Of a DNA stretch of 64,000 bases, positions 56,323 to 64,000 are shown in pieces (positions within the stretch are counted from its first letter, which is position 1; each line of letters starts with the position of its first letter). The stretch lies in assembly GCA_026418615.1 (NCBI GenBank), contig JAOAAY010000011.1, positions 1-64,000 on the forward strand, in the 5' to 3' direction. The DNA is from Candidatus Sumerlaeaceae bacterium. GTDB taxonomy: Bacteria > Sumerlaeota > Sumerlaeia > Sumerlaeales > Sumerlaeaceae. The notes under the pieces were generated by a model. It ran no database searches, was not told the origin of the DNA, and saw only the letters and a list, made by a program, of their open reading frames with translations. Made by a program: the position numbers and the translations under genes.

Positions 56323-57462
56323 ATGGGACAAACCTGGTCCATGACTTTACCAAGACCCCATGGCTCTGGCGAGATCCGATGGTACCTCGAGGGCGTTGCC
56401 GAGGACCGGCGCAGTCTGCGCCGAATCCCAATCAGCCCTTTTCCTTTTCGCGTGGGCAGGAGCCCCAACCAAACGCTCTCCCTTAACTATGTGAATGTGT
56501 CGCGCGAACATGCCGAAATCACACTCGAGGACGGAGCGCTCATTGTGCGCGACTTGGGAAGCCGCAACGGCACCTATGTGAACCTCGAGCGAATTTCGGG
56601 GGAAGCGGTGCTCCGGGCGGGCGACATTATCCATTTTGGGTCGTGTGAATTCCATGTCGTGTGCGAGGAGGCCGCCGACCCGGATGGGCAACTCGACACG
56701 ATGTCGTTCTACGCCTCGCTGCCGCGCGAGATTGACAAAGGCACGCGAATCTTCCTGCAGGTGCTCGAGCAACGCGCCGTCACCGTGTGTTACCAGCCGG
56801 TTGTCAGCCTTGCAACAGGCCGGCGGATCGGCTATGAAATGCTTGGACGCGGCGCGCAACCGGGTTTCATCTCGCTGCCTGAGCAGTTGTTCAAGATGGC
56901 GGCCTCGCTCGACCTTGAGGATGAGTTGAGCCGGGCGTTTCGCGCGGTAGGCATCGCCGAGGCTGCGCGTCTGGGCGGTTCGGTCGAGTTGTTTGTCAAT
57001 GTTCATCCTGAAGAGGTGCGCAAGCGGCGCATCCTGCTCGACAGCCTCGCGGCCGCCCGCGCCGAGAATCCGGAGCAGCGACTGGTCGTCGAGATCCACG
57101 AGAGCCTCGTTGTGGAAGAGAGCGACTTTCGCGATTTTCGCCGCGAACTCGACGCGCTCGGCGTGCGGGTGGCCTACGATGATTTTGGAACGGGCCAGGC
57201 ACGGCTCATGGAATTGGCCGATTCGCCGCCGGATTACCTGAAGGTGGACCGCAAGTTGATCACTGGCCTGCATGAGGCCTCGCCCCAACGCAATCAGATG
57301 CTGGAATTCATAGTGCGATTTGCTTCCGAATCGGGCATCTGGACCATCGCCGAGGGCGTCGAGTCCGCCGCCGAGGCGGCGGTCATCCGTGACCTCGGTT
57401 TTGATTACGCGCAAGGCTTTTACTTCGGCCGACCCTTGCCGCTGGCCGATTACGAACCCTGA
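56323..57462 (+). CDS. FHA-EAL protein (phosphothreonine reader plus c-di-GMP phosphodiesterase)
   Basis: A 379-aa protein. An N-terminal FHA domain (about residues 42-118) has FRVGRSPNQTLSL, VSREHAEITLEDGALIVRDLGSRNGTYVNLERI, covering the pThr-binding Arg, Ser and Asn positions. An EAL domain (about 135-375) has YEMLGR in place of EALxR, LFVNVHPEEV, VVEIHES, YDDFGTGQARL, YLKVDRKL, IAEGVESAAEA and QGFYFGRPL. All usual catalytic acidic and lysine positions are kept, so it is probably an active c-di-GMP phosphodiesterase. FHA-EAL pairing links Ser/Thr phosphorylation to c-di-GMP. The start at 56323 has GGTGAG upstream. Confidence 0.9.
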   Translation: MGQTWSMTLPRPHGSGEIRWYLEGVAEDRRSLRRIPISPFPFRVGRSPNQTLSLNYVNVSREHAEITLEDGALIVRDLGSRNGTYVNLERISGEAVLRAGDIIHFGSCEFHVVCEEAADPDGQLDTMSFYASLPREIDKGTRIFLQVLEQRAVTVCYQPVVSLATGRRIGYEMLGRGAQPGFISLPEQLFKMAASLDLEDELSRAFRAVGIAEAARLGGSVELFVNVHPEEVRKRRILLDSLAAARAENPEQRLVVEIHESLVVEESDFRDFRRELDALGVRVAYDDFGTGQARLMELADSPPDYLKVDRKLITGLHEASPQRNQMLEFIVRFASESGIWTIAEGVESAAEAAVIRDLGFDYAQGFYFGRPLPLADYEP

Positions 57463-57492
57463 AAGCCGCCGGCCGCGCCCTACCTTGCGCCC

Positions 57493-60009
57493 TCAGGGCA
57501 CGGGTTTGATGCCCCAGATGTCCTCGGCGTACTCGCGAACCGTGCGGTCGCTGGAGAACCAGCCCATGCGGGCCACGCTCAGGATCGCCTTGCGCGCCCA
57601 CTGCTCCCGCTCGCGGTAAAGGCGTCCGGCTTGGCGCTGGGCTTCCAGGTACGATTCGAAATCGGCGAGGTGAAAGTACGGATCGCCTTGGTTCATGATC
57701 GAGTGGAAGATCCAATGGAACTGCCCGGCATCGCGACCAAACAGGCGGTCGGAATTGAACACATCCATCACCCGCTTGATGGCAGCACTGCTGCGGTAGT
57801 AGTCCCACGGGTTGTAGGCACCTGATTCGCGCAAGCGGCGCACCTCGTCCACGCGCAGGCCAAAGATAAAGATATTTTCGTGTCCGATGGCGTCGGCGAT
57901 CTCGATGTTGGCGCCGTCAAGGGTGCAGATGGTCAAGGCGCCGTTCATGGCAAACTTCATGTTGCTCGTGCCAGAGGCCTCCTTGCCGGCGGTGGAGATC
58001 TGCTCGCTGAGGTCGGCCGCGGGGATCATCTTCTCGGCGAGCGACACCCGGTAGTCGGGCACAAACACCACGCGCAGCCGGTCGCGCACACGCGGGTCGT
58101 TGTTGACGATGCGGGCGACATCGTTGACCAGTTTGATGATCTGCTTGGCCGCCCAGTAGCCCGGTGCGGCCTTGCCGGCGACGATGCAGGTTCGCGGCGT
58201 GGCCGGCTCGCGTCTGTCCTCCACGATGCGCAAGTACTCGTAGATGACGCGCATGATCATCAGGAGTTGGCGCTTATACTCGTGGATACGCTTGGCGATG
58301 ATGTCGTACATGGACTCGGGATTCACAACGACACCCGTCGTATCCTTGATGACGCGGGCGAGACGCACCTTGTTGGCTTGTTTGACAGCGAGGAACTCGC
58401 TCCGGAAATTGGAATCCTCAGCGTACGGCTCGATGCCGCGCACTTGCTCGAGATCCGTAATCCATCCGTCGCCAATCACGCTCGAGATCAGGTCGGAGAG
58501 GCCCGGGTTGGCCTTGTACAGCCAGCGGCGCGGCGTCACGCCGTTGGTCTTGTTGGAAAACCGCTCGGGCCAAAGTTCGTAAAAATCCGGGACCAGCGTG
58601 GTCTTGACGAGTTGCGAGTGAAGTTTGGCAACGCCGTTGACGGCGTGGCTGCCCACGATCGCCAAATGCGCCATGCGGATATTTTTGAAGCCGGGTCCCT
58701 CCTCGATGAGCGACATGCGGCGCTGTCGCTCCTGGTCGCCCGGAAACCGCTGCGACACGAGGTCGAGGAACTTGCGATTGATCTCGTGAATGATGTGCAG
58801 GTGCCGGGGCAGGATTTTGTGGATGAGCGGCTCCGGCCATTTCTCGAGCGCTTCCGGCAGCAGGGTGTGGTTGGTGAACCCGATGCTGGCTTGGGTGATT
58901 TCCCAGGCGCGCGCAGTCGGCACGCGGTGCTCGTCCATGAGCACGCGCATGAGTTCCGCGACGGCAAGGGCCGGGTGTGTGTCGTTGAGTTGGATGGCGA
59001 CCTTGTCGGGAAACTCGTCAAAGGTCGCGCGTTTCTTCAGGTACTTGCGGACGATGTCGCGGATGGCGCATGCGACAAAGAAATACTCCTGAACGAGGCG
59101 CAGTTCGCGCCCCGCATCCACGGCGTCGGAGGGGTAGAGGACCTTCGAGATGTTCTCGACGGCAATGCGCTCCTCCACCGCTTTGACATAGTTGCCCTCG
59201 TTGAACTTGATGATGTCAAACTCGTGCGAGGCGCGGGCGCTGTAGAGGCGCAAATAGTTGCAGGTGCGGCCGCCGTAACCGATGATGGGCATGTCGCTGG
59301 GGACCCCGATGACATAGCGGCAGTCCACCCACTGGGGTTTTACGCTGCCGTCATGTCCGGGCTCGTGGGTCAGACGCCCGTAAATCGGAATCGTCACGGC
59401 CTGATCGGGCTGCTCGATAAACCAGGGATTGTAGCGCGAGCGCCAATTGTCCGGGCGTTCCTTTTGGTAACCGTTTTCGATTTCCTGTTTGAACAGGCCG
59501 TAGTCGTAGTTGATGCCATAGCCGTATCCGGGCATGTCGAGCGTGGCGAGCGAGTCGAGGAAACACGCTGCCAGCCGGCCAAGTCCGCCGTTGCCGAGAG
59601 CGGCATCCACCTCCTCCTCGCGCAGGTCTTCGATGTCCCAGCCCAGTTGCTGCATGACGCTGGCGGCCAGGTCGAAGATGCCGAGGTTGGTGAGGTTGTT
59701 TCCGAGGGATCTCCCGACCAGAAATTCCATGGAAAGATAATAGACGCGTTTGGCATCGGCGGCCTGATAGCGCTTTTCGGTGGCCAGCATCCGGTCCACC
59801 ATGAGGTCGCGCACCGCCAAAGAGAGCGCTTGCAAGGCGTCGGGAGCCGAGAGCGTACCCCAGTCGTGACCGAGCGAGTAGCGCACATGACGCCGGATGA
59901 GTTGAAGGAAATCGTCCGGCGAAAGTTTGCCGGGGATGTCAATGATCAAACCCTCGGTAGCCGTCCCGTCCGGAGGGTGCGTGGGGTCGGTTTTGGCAGT
60001 TTCACTCAT
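57493..60009 (-). CDS. glgP: Glycogen phosphorylase
   Basis: An 838-aa PLP enzyme releasing glucose-1-phosphate from glycogen. The PLP/phosphate region is EASGTSNMKFAMNGALTICTLDGANIEI. Other landmarks are AALGNGGLGRLAACFLDSLATL and YGINYDYGLFKQ. The length fits family GT35 phosphorylases. No other glycogen gene is nearby. Confidence 0.97.
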   Translation of the reverse strand: MSETAKTDPTHPPDGTATEGLIIDIPGKLSPDDFLQLIRRHVRYSLGHDWGTLSAPDALQALSLAVRDLMVDRMLATEKRYQAADAKRVYYLSMEFLVGRSLGNNLTNLGIFDLAASVMQQLGWDIEDLREEEVDAALGNGGLGRLAACFLDSLATLDMPGYGYGINYDYGLFKQEIENGYQKERPDNWRSRYNPWFIEQPDQAVTIPIYGRLTHEPGHDGSVKPQWVDCRYVIGVPSDMPIIGYGGRTCNYLRLYSARASHEFDIIKFNEGNYVKAVEERIAVENISKVLYPSDAVDAGRELRLVQEYFFVACAIRDIVRKYLKKRATFDEFPDKVAIQLNDTHPALAVAELMRVLMDEHRVPTARAWEITQASIGFTNHTLLPEALEKWPEPLIHKILPRHLHIIHEINRKFLDLVSQRFPGDQERQRRMSLIEEGPGFKNIRMAHLAIVGSHAVNGVAKLHSQLVKTTLVPDFYELWPERFSNKTNGVTPRRWLYKANPGLSDLISSVIGDGWITDLEQVRGIEPYAEDSNFRSEFLAVKQANKVRLARVIKDTTGVVVNPESMYDIIAKRIHEYKRQLLMIMRVIYEYLRIVEDRREPATPRTCIVAGKAAPGYWAAKQIIKLVNDVARIVNNDPRVRDRLRVVFVPDYRVSLAEKMIPAADLSEQISTAGKEASGTSNMKFAMNGALTICTLDGANIEIADAIGHENIFIFGLRVDEVRRLRESGAYNPWDYYRSSAAIKRVMDVFNSDRLFGRDAGQFHWIFHSIMNQGDPYFHLADFESYLEAQRQAGRLYREREQWARKAILSVARMGWFSSDRTVREYAEDIWGIKPVP

Positions 60010-60054
60010 AAGTTGCTAACTGTAGCGCTCCGCCGGGGTGCGCGTCAACCAGTG

Positions 60055-61359
60055 TCAGGCCTGCGGCCTCAGGACTTTGCGCTGATGATAAACCACGCGG
60101 CCGCCGCAAATAGTCGTCTCGACGCTGCCCCGCAAACGCTCGCCGAGGAAGCACGAGTTGCGGCTTTTCGACAGGAAAAAGTCAGGTGTGACCTCGAACT
60201 CCTTGTTCAGGTCAATGAGGGTCATGTCGGCCGGGGCTCCGTGCGACAGCGAGCCGCGCGGATCCAGATGTACGATGGCTGCCGGCGCTGCGGTCATCTT
60301 GTGTACGAGAAATTCCAGCGACATGCGCCCCGTGAGGACTAATTTGGTGTAGAGCACCGGAAAGGCCGTTTCGAGACCAATGCTGCCGAACGGCGCGTCG
60401 GTGATGGGTTGATCCTTTTCGATGTCTGTGTGGGGCGCGTGGTCGGTGGCGATACAGTCAATCGTGCCGTCCAGCAGGGCCGCGAGCAGCGCCGCGCGAT
60501 CCTCGGCGGTTCCCAAGGGCGGGTTGACCTTGGCGTAGGTGCTGTAGTCGGCGAGCGCCTCGTCGGTGAGAGTCAAATGGTGGGGGGTCACCTCGGCGGT
60601 CAGCCGCACGCCAGACGCTTTAGCCCGCCGGATGGCCTCGAGCGACTCCTTCTTCGAAACATGCATGATATGAATGTGTCCGCCGGTCAGGGCGGCAAGA
60701 TCGGCGTCGCGCGAGACCTGAATGCTCTCGGCAAGCGCCGGAATCCCCTTGAGCCCCAGACGATTGGAGACATCGCCCTCGTGCATGACGCCGCCCGAGG
60801 CAAGGTTGGCATCCTCGCAGTGGTCAAGGACGGGCACATTGAACATGGCCGAGTACTCGAGCGCGCGGCGCATGATCTCGGCGTTCATGACGGGGTGGCC
60901 GTCGTCGGTGAATCCGCGCGCGCCGTAGTAAACGAGATCGCCGAACTCGACGATCTCCTCGCCAGCCTGTCCTTTGGTGACTGCTCCGTAGGGGAAAACA
61001 TTGACAATCGCGTCGGACTCGGCCCGGGCGAGCACGAACTTCAGTCCGGTCTGCGAATCAATCACAGGCTCGGTGTTGGGGATGGCGCAAACGGAGGTAA
61101 AACCCCCCGCTGCGGCTGCGCGCGTGCCGGTGTGGATGGTTTCCTTGTCCTCCCGACCCGGCTCGCGCAGGTGGGTGTGGATGTCAATGAATCCGGGGCA
61201 AACGAGCAGACCGGTGGCGTCAATGTCCTCGGCGCCCGCCACGGCACACTGGCCCCCCACCTGCTTGATCACACCGTCTTCTATGTAAACGGTGGTTATT
61301 TCGTCTATTCCGTTTGAGGGATCGAGCACACGACCGTTGCGGATGATCAGAGAGCGCAT
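60055..61359 (-). CDS. pyrC: Dihydroorotase
   Basis: A 434-aa type I dihydroorotase, the third step of pyrimidine synthesis. Metal ligands lie in GFIDIHTHLREPG near residue 62. GFTDDGHPV contains the bridging region, HVSKKESLE and AEVTPHHLTLTDEAL give further His, and CIATDHAPHT holds the catalytic Asp. The partner aspartate carbamoyltransferase is not in the window. It lies 45 nt before glgP in the same direction. Confidence 0.96.
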   Translation of the reverse strand: MRSLIIRNGRVLDPSNGIDEITTVYIEDGVIKQVGGQCAVAGAEDIDATGLLVCPGFIDIHTHLREPGREDKETIHTGTRAAAAGGFTSVCAIPNTEPVIDSQTGLKFVLARAESDAIVNVFPYGAVTKGQAGEEIVEFGDLVYYGARGFTDDGHPVMNAEIMRRALEYSAMFNVPVLDHCEDANLASGGVMHEGDVSNRLGLKGIPALAESIQVSRDADLAALTGGHIHIMHVSKKESLEAIRRAKASGVRLTAEVTPHHLTLTDEALADYSTYAKVNPPLGTAEDRAALLAALLDGTIDCIATDHAPHTDIEKDQPITDAPFGSIGLETAFPVLYTKLVLTGRMSLEFLVHKMTAAPAAIVHLDPRGSLSHGAPADMTLIDLNKEFEVTPDFFLSKSRNSCFLGERLRGSVETTICGGRVVYHQRKVLRPQA

Positions 61360-61422
61360 GGTGAGGCTTGGATTCGATAGCGATCAGCGAACCGCAACCG
61401 GAAAAAAAATACCTCCGCCGGC

Positions 61423-63153
61423 CTACTCCAGCAGCGACTCAACATCGCGGATGCGTTCGCGGGCCAGGGTGGCTTCGGGGGTTTGGGGCCAGCCGGCCGA
61501 CACGGCCCGGTACTCGGCCAGCGCACGCTGATAATTGCCGGACGCCTCGCTGATCAAACCCATGTTGAGGCGAACCTTGGCCATGGCCGGGTAGGCGGGA
61601 AACCCGGCGATCAGCGCCTCGAGGTGATTCTTCGCTTCGTCCATCCGACCAACGGCAATACTATATTCGGCCAGCAGGTCCAAGGCTTCGGGTTCTTCGG
61701 TGCGACCGCGGGCATCCGGCAGGAGCGACCTCACCAGCGATTCCGCGCGCTGCGGCTGTTTGAGTTTCAAGTACAGGCGACACAGATCCAATCGCTGCCG
61801 TAATGTTTGCGGCCCCACGGGCGCGGACGCGAGGAACCGTTCGAGGCGTGCCATGGCCTCGGCGTCGGTCTCAGCAGTTGGCACGGGCGAGGCGAGTCCG
61901 GGGCCGGGCGCCGTGGCGCCGGCCGGCACAGGGGACGAGCCGCGCAACGGCTCGTCGGTTCGTCCGTCCGCCGGTTTCGCAGCCAGCGCTAGGACACGAC
62001 CGGCTGCCACCCGATTGCGCAGGTCTGTCACATAGGGGCTGGCGGGGAAGTCTTTCTCCAAACGGTCCCGGCTCTCGGCCGCCCGTGCGGGATCGGGTTC
62101 CATAATTGCAGCGAGAAACAGCGCTCGGGGCGTGAGTCGCGAAAGCAAATGGCTGTTTGCGTATTCGCGCAGAAGCGCGGCGGCTCCGGCATGGTCTCCT
62201 TCCCGTGCGCGGATGATCGCCGTGGTGTACTTTTCACGCAGTACCTCGTTTTCCTCAGCCGACGGGTTGGGCAGGGCGAGATCGTTTGGATCCAAGTGCA
62301 CAGCAGAGGTGGCCGCATCGGACGCCGTAGTGACCGGCGCTTGGTCGCTCACAAGAGACGCCCGTGACGCGTTGTCCGGCACGGCAGATCCGGGTGTTGG
62401 CGTGGAGACAGTGACAGGCATCGGCACGCCGTCTTCCGAGGCCGGCTGTTTTGGGCCTGTGACCCGGCCTTCGTCGGTCGTACTGGTAGTGGTTTCATCA
62501 GCGAGTTCGGAGCGCGGCGGCGGCGGCGGAAACAGCACGGGCCGCTCCGCAGGCGGAGCAAACGGGCCTGCGGAGTCGGCCGAATCCGGCGGCTCGCGGT
62601 CGGTCGGCACCCGGTCAACCAACCGCCGGGACGGGCGCTCGGATTGGTCACGGACGAGGACCGGACCCAACAGCGGCACACTGCGCAGCATGCCGCGCAC
62701 AATGCCGGGACGGCGGCGCGGCTGGGCGGGCTCCAAGGAGTCCTCTGCTTGGTCCGGTGCGTTCTTGGCAACCGGGCGCCGCGGTTCCAGTGGCATCGCA
62801 GAGTCAGGCAGTTCATCCGAGGTGTCGGTCGCGTCCATCGCATCCGGGGGGGGCGGCGTGGCCACGACAGTGACCGGGTCTCCGTCCCGTTCGAACTGCA
62901 CGCGGGGTGCTGTTTTCAGCAGATTCAGCGGGCTGGTGGTTCCGGCCGGCGGCGCTACCGGGGTTGCAGGGGCTGCCGGTGAGGACGCCGGAGGAGCGGG
63001 CTGAGTGGTCGTCTTGTCGGTTCGCGACGGACTGATCAAAATGGCTCCGGCGGATGGCTGGGCACTAGCCGACACTGTGAGTGCGATCATGGCAGCCGCC
63101 ATCGCCCACAGGCTGGCCAGCGAGCGGCGGCATGTCATGAAATCTGGCGACAT
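61423..63153 (-). CDS. Secreted TPR-repeat protein
   Basis: A 576-aa protein with a signal peptide (about residues 8-32), a long Pro/Ala/Thr-rich low-complexity region (35-290), and TPR-like helical repeats in the C-terminal half (REGDHAGAAALLREYANSHL, AKNHLEALIAGFPAYPAMAKVRLNMGLISEASGNYQRALAEYRAV). It resembles BamD/YbgF-type periplasmic scaffolds but is not a clear member. It is followed by pyrC after 63 nt and may be co-transcribed with it. Confidence 0.75.
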   Translation of the reverse strand: MSPDFMTCRRSLASLWAMAAAMIALTVSASAQPSAGAILISPSRTDKTTTQPAPPASSPAAPATPVAPPAGTTSPLNLLKTAPRVQFERDGDPVTVVATPPPPDAMDATDTSDELPDSAMPLEPRRPVAKNAPDQAEDSLEPAQPRRRPGIVRGMLRSVPLLGPVLVRDQSERPSRRLVDRVPTDREPPDSADSAGPFAPPAERPVLFPPPPPRSELADETTTSTTDEGRVTGPKQPASEDGVPMPVTVSTPTPGSAVPDNASRASLVSDQAPVTTASDAATSAVHLDPNDLALPNPSAEENEVLREKYTTAIIRAREGDHAGAAALLREYANSHLLSRLTPRALFLAAIMEPDPARAAESRDRLEKDFPASPYVTDLRNRVAAGRVLALAAKPADGRTDEPLRGSSPVPAGATAPGPGLASPVPTAETDAEAMARLERFLASAPVGPQTLRQRLDLCRLYLKLKQPQRAESLVRSLLPDARGRTEEPEALDLLAEYSIAVGRMDEAKNHLEALIAGFPAYPAMAKVRLNMGLISEASGNYQRALAEYRAVSAGWPQTPEATLARERIRDVESLLE

Positions 63154-63455
63154 AGCGGGACAACCCCTCCGACTGACTCATCATTTGCCGAGGTTGCGGA
63201 CAACCAACGGCCACTGCCTGTAGTCAAACAAACGGCGTGCCATGCGATGGCAGGCGACCTTTTTTCAGGGACAAGGGCGCAGTTGAAATGTTCCCAGACG
63301 CCTTCTTTTGTCCTAAATTATAAAAAGCGAATGCCAGTTTCTTGGAATTCCGGACTTGAAAGTCTTGTTTAGGAATTTCGGGCGGCTTCAAACTGCGCCG
63401 GTTGGCGCGGTTGCCCAGCATTAACACATCATCAGCATCAAGGAGCGTCTGCTCG
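63154..63455. promoter_or_regulatory. Divergent intergenic region before the secreted proteins
   Basis: A 302-bp region without a gene. It contains an AT-rich segment at about 63310-63330 with TATAAA at 63319-63324, a possible -10 element for the rightward gene, but no good -35 at the right distance. No terminator or operator was seen. Confidence 0.35.
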
Positions 63456-64000
63456 ATGAGCAGCCAGTTTGCGTTGGCAAACCGTTTTATCCGGTTGGCC
63501 ATGGTGTTCCTCCTCATCCCGTCGGCGACGCATGCGCTGACCGTCTTCGACTTTGAGTCCACTGATCCGCTGAACCAGAGCCTCGTGTCCGGCAACAAAA
63601 CCAATTTCGCCGTCACAACGGAGCAGGCGCGCAGCGGCAATCAATCCATCAAGTTTATTGACACCAAATTGGAGCCGTTTGAGTCATGGACCTACGATCT
63701 GCCGTTTGCGGTGACTAGCGGCACGGTGACGGTGTGGTTCTACGATGCCCGCGGACCGGCGGCCTTTCAGCCAAACCCCATTCAGGCCCGCTGGGGCGGC
63801 TCGATCATTCTGGAGGACGCCAACAATCCCGCCGACTTTGTCGCCGTGGAAATCTGCGACTTGCCGTATTTTGGCGGCCGCTACTACGGCACCGAGGGCA
63901 TCGTGGACCGCAAGGTCAGCCCGGACAAGTTCGACGGACCGAGTTTCCCGCTGCGCAGCGTCGGCTGGCACCGCGTGGATTTCGCGCTGGGGCCGACGGA
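63456..64000 (+). CDS. Secreted protein, partial (runs off the right edge)
   Basis: A coding frame that begins with ATG at 63456, has AGGAG at 63441-63445 (spacing 10), and stays open to the end of the window (181 codons). The N-terminus is a signal peptide (MSSQFALANRFIRLAMVFLLIPSATHA). The mature part is a beta-rich domain (LTVFDFESTDPLNQSLVSG, VTVWFYDARGP, GWHRVDFALG), reminiscent of carbohydrate-binding or lamin-type beta-sandwich domains. The family cannot be fixed from the partial sequence. Confidence 0.85.
   Translation, partial: MSSQFALANRFIRLAMVFLLIPSATHALTVFDFESTDPLNQSLVSGNKTNFAVTTEQARSGNQSIKFIDTKLEPFESWTYDLPFAVTSGTVTVWFYDARGPAAFQPNPIQARWGGSIILEDANNPADFVAVEICDLPYFGGRYYGTEGIVDRKVSPDKFDGPSFPLRSVGWHRVDFALGPT

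Noticed and set aside
57880-60342. Open frame of 820 codons on the plus strand
   Set aside because: Entirely antisense to glgP and the end of pyrC; no recognisable domain. It is a product of GC-rich codon use.

Overview
The window is about 64 kb of GC-rich bacterial chromosome, densely packed with ordinary single-copy housekeeping genes plus several accessory operons. An ExbB/ExbD/TonB-type energy-transduction set, periplasmic binding proteins and many signal peptides point to a diderm (Gram-negative) bacterium. The futalosine-route enzyme MqnC, GlnRS, RNase Y, a large Ser/Thr kinase, a PASTA protein, a prepilin-like pseudopilin, PhyH and DUF4432 proteins, and the absence of phage or insertion-sequence genes fit an environmental lineage near the PVC/FCB groups or a candidate phylum such as Sumerlaeota or Hydrogenedentota. 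The sequence alone does not fix the phylum. I found no tRNA, rRNA, CRISPR array or insertion sequence.

Layout. 0-9 kb: peptide ABC permease, prolyl oligopeptidase, PhyH dioxygenase, a formyltransferase overlapping a polysaccharide deacetylase, a HIT protein and a GT-C membrane protein. 9-13 kb: a small HTH protein divergent from a Fur-family regulator, then a 994-aa Ser/Thr kinase with a zinc ribbon and a repeated Thr-x-x-Asp tail. 13-26 kb: DUF4432 protein, RNase Y, GT-C protein, MsrA, esterase, HAD phosphatase, MqnC, flavin reductase, GlnRS and homoserine dehydrogenase. 26-30 kb: a translationally coupled glycosyltransferase operon led by a 66-aa membrane protein. 30-33.5 kb: a YycJ/WalJ-like MBL-fold protein with a C-terminal sliding-clamp motif, and TonB/ExbD/ExbB. 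33.6-35.5 kb: parB-parA with two parS sites. 35.5-41.4 kb: FmdB, GT4, DsbD-N-like protein, PASTA protein, sugar ABC permease and an unknown protein. 41.5-47 kb: ModE-like regulator, pseudopilin and a tightly coupled DUF364 / FecCD-type ABC importer / NTPase operon, probably for a metal or metal oxyanion. 47-51.4 kb: beta-propeller protein, NlpC/P60 peptidase, Nif3 and a CdsZ-type zinc-ribbon protein. 51.4-51.86 kb: an AT-rich non-coding stretch with two perfect and several near DnaA boxes, the best candidate for the chromosomal origin. 51.86-54.65 kb: a coupled corrinoid-protein / RACo-type activator / small Cys-rich protein operon. 54.9-64 kb: pyrH-frr, an FHA-EAL protein, glycogen phosphorylase, dihydroorotase, a TPR protein, and the start of a secreted protein that runs off the end.

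Together, a candidate oriC about 16 kb from parABS makes this probably the replication-origin region of an uncultured bacterium, without dnaA in the window. The other items most worth following are the clamp-motif MBL protein, the corrinoid operon that lacks a methyltransferase gene, and the phospho-signalling parts (kinase with TxxD repeats, separate PASTA protein, FHA-EAL protein).
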